A stretch of DNA of 38,933 nucleotides from CAZOGW01 sp964579415 (GTDB taxonomy: Bacteria > Actinomycetota > Acidimicrobiia > Spongiisociales > UBA5794). A program made the translations under genes and the position numbers. The DNA lies in assembly GCA_964579415.1 (NCBI GenBank), contig CAZOGW010000015.1:1-38933 (forward strand), in the 5' to 3' direction. Shown here one piece after another: positions 26,225 through 33,131 of this stretch (its first letter is position 1; each line of letters starts with the position of its first letter). Below the pieces are notes generated by a model. It was not told the origin of the DNA, did not search any database, and saw only the letters and a program-made list of their open reading frames with translations.

Positions 26225-28867
26225 TCATCCCGGCTTCCGCAGGAACTCCTCGACGATGGCCAGGAGGTCATCGCCGTAGAGTTCGAGCTTCACCGGGCCC
26301 ATGCCGGGGATGGCGAGAAGGTCGCGCTCGCTCCTCGGGGCGCGGTCGGCTATGTCGAAGAGGGTACGGTCGTGGAGGATCACGAACGGAGAGACTCGCC
26401 GTTCCCGTGCCGTCTCGGTCCTCCACGAGCGCAGCGCGGTGACCAGCCGCTCGTCGAGGCGTTCCCAGTCCAGTTCGCCACGCTCCCGAGGTCCGGCTGC
26501 GGCCCGGGCTCTCCGGGAGGGCTCCACAACCGGTCTGGCTTGGGCGGGCTCGCCGGCGGGGCGGGGCTTGGCGATCTCGGCGAGGAAACGCGACGGGCGC
26601 TTCTCGTCGGCCAGCACCACCGCCTGGGCGATGGCTCGGGTGACGGCGACATGGAACACGCGCCGTTCCTCCTCGACGTCCTCGGCGAGGTCGTGCGGGA
26701 AGCTGCCGGCGTCGGCGCCGAGCACGATCACCCGGGGCCATTCCATGCCCTTGACCCGGTGGACCGATGAAAGGGTGACGGCACCCTCGGTGCGGGGCCG
26801 GGCGACCGCCCGTTCCAGCCAGGGGACGAAGTCGTCCAGGTCCCGGTGGATGGCGGCGGCGCGGCGGACCGCCACCAGGTCGTCGGAGTGGGCGGAGCGG
26901 GAGGCGTCGGAGCGGCCGGCGTCGAGGTCGCGCGCCGACTTCCCCAGTCCGATGCCGTCCACGATGAACGACACCAACTGGAGCGCGTCTCCTTTGGCTG
27001 CGACGGCGGCGGCCCGGGCCACGTCCCCGCAGAAGTCCTCCCAGCGCACGGAATGTGCCGGTTCGAAGACGTCCTTCAGTGCCCACAGGCCGTCGAGGTC
27101 GTAGCTGCGCCGCACCAGTGCCTGTCGCGCGGGCTGGTTGATACGGCGCCCGGGGCGTACCACCGCCTCGACGACGTCGTTGCGGGCGAGCTGGTCGGGA
27201 TGCATCGCCATCCGCATCCAGGCGAACAGCGCCGATATCACGGTGCGGCGCAGTGAGTCCTCCGACAGCAGGTCGTCGCTGGGGACCCCCGCCTCCACCA
27301 GCGCCGCCTTGACGGCGATGAGCGACGAGTTGACGCGGCTCAGCACGGCGATGTCGTCGGGGGCGGCGCCATCCTCGAGCCACCCGGCGATGAGCTCGGC
27401 AGCGTGCCCCGCCATGCCGTCGCCGGGGATGCGACGGACATCGAGAGCGCCCGGGGCGGCGTCGTCACGGGCGGCGACGATGGTCTTGGCGATGCGGCGC
27501 CGGTTGTACGTGAGCAGGTTGGCGGCGGCGTCCACCACCGCCGGCGGGCAGCGGTAGTTGGTGGTGAGGGCGTGGGCGCCGGCGCCGGGGAAGAGGTCCT
27601 CGTAGCCGATGAGGAAGCCGGGGTCGGCGCCGTCGTAGCCGTAGATCACCTGGTCGTCGTCGCCGACGCCGAACACGTCGAGTTGCGGAGATGCGACGAG
27701 GCGGATGAGCAGCACGTAGGCGGGGGTGAGGTCCTGGAACTCGTCCACCAGCATGTGGCTGCAGCGGCGCTGCCAGAGGCGGCGCAGTGCGGGGTCCCGT
27801 GCCAGCGCCTCGATCGCTCCGTACACCTGCTCGGCGTGGTCGACCGCCCCGCCCCGGTAGAGGCGCTCCCGGTAGATCTCGAACATGGATGCCAGCCCGG
27901 GGACGTCGTCCCGCTCACCCTCCACCTCCTCGGGGTCGGCGAGCCGGGACCGCACCGCCTGGAGGGCTTCGATGTAGGGGCCGATGGGGTCGGCGTTGGC
28001 GCGGCGGGGCACCTGCACCAGCCGCTGCACGATGGAGCGGGCGTCCCGCTCGCTGATCAGCTCGAGCCCGGGGCGGGCCTGGCGCAGGATCTCCCATCCC
28101 AGGGAGTGGATGGTGCGCGCCGTGGAGCGGTCGGCGCCGCTGCGCTCCCGCAGCTCCCGTGCCGCCCGCTCGTTGTAGGCGAGGGCGGTCACCAGCTCCG
28201 CCTCGATGCCCCAGGCGCCGGTGAGCATCGTCAGGCGGGAGGTGAGGGTGCGCGTCTTGCCCGACCCGGCCGGGGCGATGATGCGGGCGGCACCGGCACC
28301 GTGCATGACCGCCTCCTCCTGGTCGGGCGCCAGACCTCCGGGAGCGGACGGCGCAGGGGGCACGAACCCGGGGCGGCCCCGCTCGGCGGACTCGCCGTGG
28401 ATCACCGGGTGGCCCAGCGGCGGCAGCGGCTGGCGGGGACCGCCGTCGATCCACACGTCGGTGCCGTCGGGGAGCACCGCGTCGGCGACGGTACTTGGCT
28501 CCACCCCCAGCGGGGCGGCCTTGGCGGTCCACCACCAGCGCGGTGCTCCGTCGCGGGCGTCGTAGTTGTTGGTGAACGCCAGGAAGCGGAGCCGCTCCCG
28601 GGGGAAGAGGAAGCCGGCGTCGAGGGACCAAACCGGCCGCGTGTCGGACTCGTCGCCGGCGAGGGCGTCGTCGGGCAGGTCCCACACCACCACCAGCGGG
28701 GCACGGGAGACCCAGTGACGGTGCAGTCCGTCGGCAACGGCGTCGGGACGCTCCAGCACGGTGACGTCGAGGGTCACCACCGGTGCCCCCTCCCAGGCCG
28801 GCGGCACCGCCTGGCCGGCGCGGACGACGACGCCGCGTCCCAACTCCCTCGGTCCCGGAACGGTCAT
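26225..28867 (-). CDS. UvrD2-like superfamily 1 DNA helicase with HRDC domain
   Basis: 880 residues. Helicase motifs appear in order: I (Walker A) APAGSGKTRT near 200, Ia ALAYNERAARELRE, Ib TIHSLGW, II VDEFQDLTP, III VFGVGDDDQVIYGYDG, IV TTNYRCPP, V LSSVHRVKGMEWPRVIV, VI VFHVAVTRA. The C-terminus has an HRDC fold (FVILHDRTLFDIA, LLAIPGMGPVKLELYG). The first 185 residues are an extension I do not recognise, with a Trp-rich part (RWWWTAKAAPLG). The Cys linker known in mycobacterial UvrD2 is absent. ATG 28867 is chosen because TACTCT ends 7 nt upstream; an earlier ATG at 28897 is upstream of that -10. A role in DNA repair or recombination is inferred. Confidence 0.9.
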   Translation of the reverse strand: MTVPGPRELGRGVVVRAGQAVPPAWEGAPVVTLDVTVLERPDAVADGLHRHWVSRAPLVVVWDLPDDALAGDESDTRPVWSLDAGFLFPRERLRFLAFTNNYDARDGAPRWWWTAKAAPLGVEPSTVADAVLPDGTDVWIDGGPRQPLPPLGHPVIHGESAERGRPGFVPPAPSAPGGLAPDQEEAVMHGAGAARIIAPAGSGKTRTLTSRLTMLTGAWGIEAELVTALAYNERAARELRERSGADRSTARTIHSLGWEILRQARPGLELISERDARSIVQRLVQVPRRANADPIGPYIEALQAVRSRLADPEEVEGERDDVPGLASMFEIYRERLYRGGAVDHAEQVYGAIEALARDPALRRLWQRRCSHMLVDEFQDLTPAYVLLIRLVASPQLDVFGVGDDDQVIYGYDGADPGFLIGYEDLFPGAGAHALTTNYRCPPAVVDAAANLLTYNRRRIAKTIVAARDDAAPGALDVRRIPGDGMAGHAAELIAGWLEDGAAPDDIAVLSRVNSSLIAVKAALVEAGVPSDDLLSEDSLRRTVISALFAWMRMAMHPDQLARNDVVEAVVRPGRRINQPARQALVRRSYDLDGLWALKDVFEPAHSVRWEDFCGDVARAAAVAAKGDALQLVSFIVDGIGLGKSARDLDAGRSDASRSAHSDDLVAVRRAAAIHRDLDDFVPWLERAVARPRTEGAVTLSSVHRVKGMEWPRVIVLGADAGSFPHDLAEDVEEERRVFHVAVTRAIAQAVVLADEKRPSRFLAEIAKPRPAGEPAQARPVVEPSRRARAAAGPRERGELDWERLDERLVTALRSWRTETARERRVSPFVILHDRTLFDIADRAPRSERDLLAIPGMGPVKLELYGDDLLAIVEEFLRKPG

Positions 28868-28874
28868 GGCGGGG

Positions 28875-28880
28875 AGAGTA
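28875..28880 (-). promoter_or_regulatory. helicase gene -10 element (TACTCT), leaderless start
   Basis: TACTCT ends 7 nt before ATG 28867 on the minus strand, a mirror image of the divergent gene's element. Confidence 0.5.
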
Positions 28881-28910
28881 GGAGCGGGCACAGACACGGT
28901 CGGCCGGCGG

Positions 28911-28916
28911 TACTCT
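28911..28916 (+). promoter_or_regulatory. -10 element of the membrane/coiled-coil gene (TACTCT), leaderless start
   Basis: TACTCT ends 7 nt before ATG 28924. Same hexamer and spacing as the divergent helicase gene. Confidence 0.5.
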
Positions 28917-28923
28917 TGCGGGC

Positions 28924-29286
28924 ATGAGCGACGAGCCCGGCGACCGGTCCTCGGGATTCCTCGGCGGCAATGTCTGGATCCTGATCCCGCTGGCGGCGCT
29001 GAGCATCCCCATCATCGCCGTCCTCGGGCAGGCCACCAACGCCGACTGGATGGGCTGGATCTTCGGTGTGCTCGCCACCATCGGGGCGGTCACACTCTCG
29101 GCCCGCTCGTTGATGACCCACCGGTCACGGCTGAGGATCGAGGAGCTGGAGGCGAGGGAGCGCGTCCTGCGGGCCGAGCACGATCAGCTCTCGGCGGCCG
29201 AGCAGATCCTGGCCCGGGACGCCGGTCTGCACGAACTGCGCCAGGTCGTGCAGCGCGACTCCGAGACCGAGACCGAGACCGGTTGA
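28924..29286 (+). CDS. small membrane protein with C-terminal coiled coil
   Basis: 120 residues. Two membrane segments, at about 18-35 (VWILIPLAALSIPIIAVLG) and 42-60 (MGWIFGVLATIGAVTLSA), are followed by a charged helix at about 65-110 (SRLRIEELEARERVLRAE) with heptad spacing. It ends in a short Glu-Thr repeat encoded by GAGACC units. It is leaderless, with a TACTCT promoter, and is probably the first gene of a transcript with the aldolase and dehydrogenase, since the next ATG follows after 4 nt. Function unknown. Confidence 0.6.
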   Translation: MSDEPGDRSSGFLGGNVWILIPLAALSIPIIAVLGQATNADWMGWIFGVLATIGAVTLSARSLMTHRSRLRIEELEARERVLRAEHDQLSAAEQILARDAGLHELRQVVQRDSETETETG

Positions 29287-29290
29287 CGTC

Positions 29291-30052
29291 ATGACACTTC
29301 CTGCCGGGGTCGGGGTGGCCCTCATCACCCTGTTCGGCGACGACCTGGCTGTGGACGTTGTGGCCACCGCCGAGCACGCCCGGCGCCTCAGCGAGGCCGG
29401 GATCCGGCATATCCTCGTCGCCGGATCCACCGGGGAGGCCGCCACGCTCGACCGGGACGAGCGCATCGCCCTCATCGGTGCGGTGCGCGAGGCCGTCCCC
29501 GCCGAGGTGCCCGTCATCGCCGGCACCGGGGCGCCGTCGGCACACCAGGCGGCGGCCCTCACCCGGGACGCCGTCGCCGCCGGCGCCGACATCGTCATCG
29601 CCCTGAGCCCTCCCCGCAGCGACGATCCGCGGCCGTACTATGCCGCGGTGCGGGACGCCGCCGGGGACGTCCCGGTGCTGGGTTACCACTTCCCCGCCGT
29701 GTCGCCTCCGGGCATCCCGCTCAGCCTGCTCGACGAGCTGGACATCGACGCCTGCAAGGACTCCACCGGCGACGCCGGCCGGCTGCTGGTGGAGGTAGGG
29801 GGGCACACCACCCCGGTCTACGTGGGCAGCCCGGCGCTGGCGCTCCTCGCCGGCCGGGTGGGGGCGCCGGGGGCGATCCTCGCCCTGGCCAACGCCCTCC
29901 CCGAGGACTGCGTCGCTGCCTTCGCCGGGGATGTCGCCGCCCAGCTCCGCCTCGGCGAGGCGATCCCGGTGCTGGCATCCCGCTTCCCCGGAGGCGTCAA
30001 GCAGCTCACCGCGGCTGCCTTCGGCACCTCGCAGACCGCCCGGGCGGGATGA
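29291..30052 (+). CDS. DapA-family aldolase/lyase (short form)
   Basis: 253 residues, about 40 fewer than typical DapA. The class I aldolase core is intact: GSTGEAATL (residues 45-53), the proton-relay Tyr132 in GYHFP and the Schiff-base Lys156 in ACKDSTGD. The family includes dihydrodipicolinate synthase, N-acetylneuraminate lyase and 2-keto-3-deoxygluconate aldolase; all use pyruvate or a 2-oxoacid. Lysine-type residues cannot be judged. The neighbouring beta-hydroxyacid dehydrogenase suggests a sugar-acid or 2-oxoacid route rather than lysine biosynthesis. No ribosome site; probably coupled to the upstream stop codon (TGA, 4 nt away). Confidence 0.8.
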   Translation: MTLPAGVGVALITLFGDDLAVDVVATAEHARRLSEAGIRHILVAGSTGEAATLDRDERIALIGAVREAVPAEVPVIAGTGAPSAHQAAALTRDAVAAGADIVIALSPPRSDDPRPYYAAVRDAAGDVPVLGYHFPAVSPPGIPLSLLDELDIDACKDSTGDAGRLLVEVGGHTTPVYVGSPALALLAGRVGAPGAILALANALPEDCVAAFAGDVAAQLRLGEAIPVLASRFPGGVKQLTAAAFGTSQTARAG

Positions 30053-30053
30053 C

Positions 30054-30944
30054 GTGAGCGACCGCGTCGGTTTCGCCGGCCTGGGGATCATGGGTGGGGG
30101 CATGGCCCGCAACCTGCTCGCCAAGGGGCATCCCCTCACCGTGTGGAACCGCAGCCCGGCCCGGTCCGAGGCCCTGGCGGCTGCCGGCGCCGCGGTGGCG
30201 GGTTCGCCCGAGGACCTGGCGCGGCGGTCCGATGTGGTGTTGATCTGCGTGTCCGACACGCCCGACGTCGAGGAGCTGACGCTCCGCCCCGACGGCCTCC
30301 TCGCCGGCCTGGCCCCCGGCTCGCTGGTGGTGGACCACTCCACCATCAGCCCGGCGGCCACCGAGCGCCTGGCGGCGCGCCTGGCCGAGGCGGGATCGTC
30401 CTGGCTCGACGCCCCTGTGAGCGGTGGGTCGGAGGGCGCGGCGCGGGGGACGCTGTCGATCATGGTGGGTGGCGACGCCGCCGACCTGGAGCGGGCTCGC
30501 CCGTACCTGGAGGCATTCGGGACGACGATCACCCACGTCGGCCCGGTCGGCGCCGGGCAGAGGGTGAAGATCGTCAACCAGATACTCGTGGTGGTCAACC
30601 AGCTCGCCGCCTCGGAGGCGTTGCTGTTCGCCGGGGCGGCCGGACTCGATCTGGACACCACCCTGGCGGCGGTGAGCGGCGGCGCCGCCGGGTCGTGGAT
30701 GCTGGCCAACCGAGGTCCCCAGATGATCCGCGGCGACTGGGCACCCGGGTTCACCATCGACCTGCAGCAGAAAGATCTGCGGCTCGCCCTTGAAGCCGCC
30801 GACGAGCTCGGCGTGCCCCTGGTGGCCACGTCGCTGGTCTACCAGCTCTACCGCACGCTGCAAGCGCGGGGCCTCGGCGCGGAAGGGAATCATGCACTGG
30901 TGAAAGCTCTCGAGGAACTGTCAGGTCTGCACCTCAGCGGGTAG
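30054..30944 (+). CDS. 3-hydroxyisobutyrate dehydrogenase-family oxidoreductase
   Basis: 296 residues. The N-terminal Rossmann motif is GFAGLGIMGGGMARNLL; the substrate loop is DAPVSGGSEGAARGTLSIMVGG; the catalytic Lys is in GAGQRVKIVNQILV with the following Asn; the C-terminal domain is helical. Members reduce or oxidise 3-hydroxyisobutyrate, tartronate semialdehyde or glyoxylate derivatives; which one cannot be told. Starts at GTG 30054, one base after the aldolase stop codon, so the pair is coupled. The TAG stop opens a heptamer array that runs into gap 2. Confidence 0.87.
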   Translation: MSDRVGFAGLGIMGGGMARNLLAKGHPLTVWNRSPARSEALAAAGAAVAGSPEDLARRSDVVLICVSDTPDVEELTLRPDGLLAGLAPGSLVVDHSTISPAATERLAARLAEAGSSWLDAPVSGGSEGAARGTLSIMVGGDAADLERARPYLEAFGTTITHVGPVGAGQRVKIVNQILVVVNQLAASEALLFAGAAGLDLDTTLAAVSGGAAGSWMLANRGPQMIRGDWAPGFTIDLQQKDLRLALEAADELGVPLVATSLVYQLYRTLQARGLGAEGNHALVKALEELSGLHLSG

Positions 30945-30947
30945 TAC
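30941..30947. repeat. left edge of heptamer array at gap 2 (GTAGTAC)
   Basis: One full heptamer GTAGTAC, containing the stop codon of the dehydrogenase gene, directly before the Ns. Confidence 0.55.
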
Positions 30948-31047
30948 NNNNNNNNNNNNNNNNNNNNNNNNNNNNNNNNNNNNNNNNNNNNNNNNNNNNN
31001 NNNNNNNNNNNNNNNNNNNNNNNNNNNNNNNNNNNNNNNNNNNNNNN
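30948..31047. other. assembly gap 2 (100 N)
   Basis: Exactly 100 Ns; both sides are heptamer sequence of the same type, so the gap is probably a long array or a collapsed repeat. Confidence 0.95.
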
Positions 31048-31059
31048 TACGTAGTACGC
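31048..31059. repeat. right edge of heptamer array at gap 2
   Basis: TACGTAGTACGC follows the Ns, in phase with GTAGTAC units, in the convergent gap before the metallopeptidase gene. Confidence 0.55.
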
Positions 31060-31062
31060 TTC

Positions 31063-31434
31063 TTACGCCCAGCCCAGCTCGCGGAGCCTGGCGTCGTCGA
31101 TGCCGAAGTGGTGGCCTATCTCGTGGATCACGGTGACGGCGATGCGTCGCCTCAGCGCCTCCCGGTCGCGAACCATGCGAAGATGCGGCCCACGGAAGAT
31201 GGTGATGCGATCCGGCATGACGCCGCTGTACGACATGGGGCTCCTCCTGGTCAGGCTCACCCCCTGATAGAGACCGAGGAGGGTGCCCCGATGCCCGGCC
31301 TGCTGGTGCGGCGCCGGCCACTCCTCGACGACCACGGCCACATTGTCCATGTAGCCGGCCAGCTCGTCGGGGATGAGGTCGATGGCCTCGGCCACCAGGT
31401 CGTCGAACTCGGCCGGGCTCACATCTGTCAACAT
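31063..31434 (-). CDS. small zincin-like metallopeptidase (PF06262 type)
   Basis: 123 residues, a one-domain minimal zincin. The zinc site is HEIGHHFGIDD (about 104-114), with two His and the general-base Glu; the preceding helix is typical, and the N-terminal half forms small strands (DNVAVVVEEWP, LLGLYQGVSL, DRITIFRGPHL). Similar actinobacterial proteins are called metallopeptidase family proteins with unknown substrates. ATG 31434 is 6 nt after TAGGCT, so it is probably leaderless. It is divergent from the aldo/keto reductase, with overlapping promoters, and convergent with the dehydrogenase across gap 2. Confidence 0.85.
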   Translation of the reverse strand: MLTDVSPAEFDDLVAEAIDLIPDELAGYMDNVAVVVEEWPAPHQQAGHRGTLLGLYQGVSLTRRSPMSYSGVMPDRITIFRGPHLRMVRDREALRRRIAVTVIHEIGHHFGIDDARLRELGWA

Positions 31435-31440
31435 CCGGCA

Positions 31441-31450
31441 AGCCTATATC
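31441..31450. promoter_or_regulatory. overlapping divergent -10 elements
   Basis: TAGGCT on the minus strand (31446-31441) serves the metallopeptidase; TATATC on the plus strand (31445-31450) is a plausible -10 for the aldo/keto reductase. They share two bases, so polymerase can occupy only one at a time. Confidence 0.45.
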
Positions 31451-31478
31451 CGTCCAGGGCTACCGGGGAGGAGGTCGC

Positions 31479-32465
31479 ATGAGGCGACGCAGATTGGGAC
31501 ACACCGGCTTCACGGTGTCGGAGGTCGGGTTCGGGGCGTGGGCCATCGGCAGCGCCTGGGGCGAGGTGACCGACGACGACGCCATCGCCACGCTGCACGC
31601 CGCTCTCGACGCCGGCGTCACCTTCATCGACACTGCCGACGTCTATGGCGACGGGCGCAGCGAGCGGCTCATCGCCCGGCTGAAGCGGGAGCGACCCGAC
31701 GCCGAGATCGTGGTGGCCACCAAAGCGGGACGCCGGCTCGCCCCGCACACCGCCGATGGTTACGACGCAGCCAACCTGGGCTCCTTCGTCGACCGCAGCC
31801 TGCGCAACCTGGAGACGGACACCATCGACCTGCTCCAGCTCCACTGCCCGCCACCGGAGGTGTTCTACCGCCAGGAGGTGTTCGCCGTCCTCGACGACCT
31901 GGTCGCCGCCGGCAAGCTGCGCAGCTACGGCGTCAGCGTGGAGAAGGTCGAGGAGGCGCTCAAGGCGATCGAGTTCCCCGGTGTGGCCACGGTGCAGATC
32001 ATCTTCAACATCCTGCGCCGCCGCCCCTCCGAGTTGTTCTTCGCCGAGGCGGCCCGCCGCGACGTGGGCATCATCGCCCGGGTGCCCCTGGCCAGCGGCC
32101 TGCTCTCCGGGAAGATGACGGCCGATTCGACCTTCGCCGCCGACGACCATCGCAACTTCAACCGCAACGGCGAGTCGTTCGACGTCGGCGAGACGTTCTC
32201 CGGGATCCCCTTCGACCGGGGCCTGGAGGCGATGGAGGCGATCCGGCCCCTCGTTCCCGCCGGCGCCACCCCGGCGCAACTCGCCCTCAGGTGGATCCTC
32301 ATGTTCGACGAGGTGTCCACGGTGATCCCCGGCGCCCGGCGCCCCGACCAGGCCGTCGCCAACGCCGCCGCCTCGGATCTCCCCGCCCTCGACGCGGCGA
32401 CCATGGACGCCCTCGAGATGATCTACGACACCTACGCCCGCCCCCACGTCCACCACCGCTGGTAA
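31479..32465 (+). CDS. aldo/keto reductase
   Basis: 328 residues. The (beta/alpha)8 barrel markers are present: GFGAWAIGS, the catalytic Asp and Tyr in FIDTADVYGDG (about 50-60), the Lys in VATKAGRR (about 86), the His in LLQLHCPPPE (about 124), then YGVSVEK and the C-terminal VSTVIPGARRPDQ loop that binds the nicotinamide nucleotide. It probably uses NADPH to reduce an aldehyde or ketone; the substrate is unknown. Strong GGGGAGGAGG 4-5 nt before ATG 31479. It is followed by MOSC in the convergent direction with only 18 bp between stop codons. Confidence 0.92.
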   Translation: MRRRRLGHTGFTVSEVGFGAWAIGSAWGEVTDDDAIATLHAALDAGVTFIDTADVYGDGRSERLIARLKRERPDAEIVVATKAGRRLAPHTADGYDAANLGSFVDRSLRNLETDTIDLLQLHCPPPEVFYRQEVFAVLDDLVAAGKLRSYGVSVEKVEEALKAIEFPGVATVQIIFNILRRRPSELFFAEAARRDVGIIARVPLASGLLSGKMTADSTFAADDHRNFNRNGESFDVGETFSGIPFDRGLEAMEAIRPLVPAGATPAQLALRWILMFDEVSTVIPGARRPDQAVANAAASDLPALDAATMDALEMIYDTYARPHVHHRW

Positions 32466-32483
32466 CCGCGCGGCGACAGCCCT

Positions 32484-33131
32484 TCAGCCGCCGCGGCGGG
32501 CGAGGCGGGATTCGAGCTTGTCGCGGTAACGGATGGATACCGGGTGCTTCAGCGCCCAGCGCAGCGTGTCGACCGGGGTGGCGACGGCGTAGTGGATGTC
32601 CATCAGGTCCTGGAGCGTGGGGGCGTCCGGGTCGCCGGGCTCCCGGGTCACCTCGTCACCCTGGTGCACCGTCCCCGGGATGACGACGCGGCTGTAGAAG
32701 CCGGGCCGCCGTGCCCGGCGGAAGCGGTCGATGAAGTCCGGGTCGCCGACGTGGTGGGCGAACACCACACAGGGGATGCGGGGCGCCGTCACTTCCAGGA
32801 CCACCTCTCCCACCGCGTAGCGGTCACCGATCCGCACCGGCTCGGCGCCGAACCCGTCGAAGGTGAGGTTCTCCCCGAACCGCCCCGGCGGAGGAGTCTC
32901 GCCGGTGTGTTCCGCCCACCAGGCGTAGTCGTCCCCGGAATAGACGTAGACCGCCTGATCGGGGCCGCCGTGGTGCTTCTCGTCGGCCACGGTGTCACCG
33001 GCCACGCCCAGCGGGTGAACCCGCGCCGAGGCCACCGGCGACTTGTCGATGCCGGTGTCGACCAGGCGCGAGCCGAGATCCATGGTCACCGCCGGGCCGA
33101 TGTTGATGGAGACGAGCCGCATCGGAGGCAT
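32484..33131 (-). CDS. MOSC-domain protein (YiiM-like)
   Basis: 215 residues. The MOSC fold is recognisable: SINIGPAV at the start, GVAGDTVADEKHHGGPDQAVYVYSG near the middle, GENLTFDGF, and the conserved Cys in APRIPCVVFAHH. Such proteins bind molybdenum cofactor and, in the YiiM type, detoxify N-hydroxylated bases such as 6-N-hydroxylaminopurine. I start at 33131, where the ATG overlaps the typA stop codon (TAATG); an ATG three codons later is possible. The overlap makes coupled expression with typA likely. Confidence 0.88.
   Translation of the reverse strand: MPPMRLVSINIGPAVTMDLGSRLVDTGIDKSPVASARVHPLGVAGDTVADEKHHGGPDQAVYVYSGDDYAWWAEHTGETPPPGRFGENLTFDGFGAEPVRIGDRYAVGEVVLEVTAPRIPCVVFAHHVGDPDFIDRFRRARRPGFYSRVVIPGTVHQGDEVTREPGDPDAPTLQDLMDIHYAVATPVDTLRWALKHPVSIRYRDKLESRLARRGG

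Noticed and set aside
27404..28927. A 507-codon plus-strand frame over the helicase
   Set aside because: The minus strand carries all helicase motifs in order.
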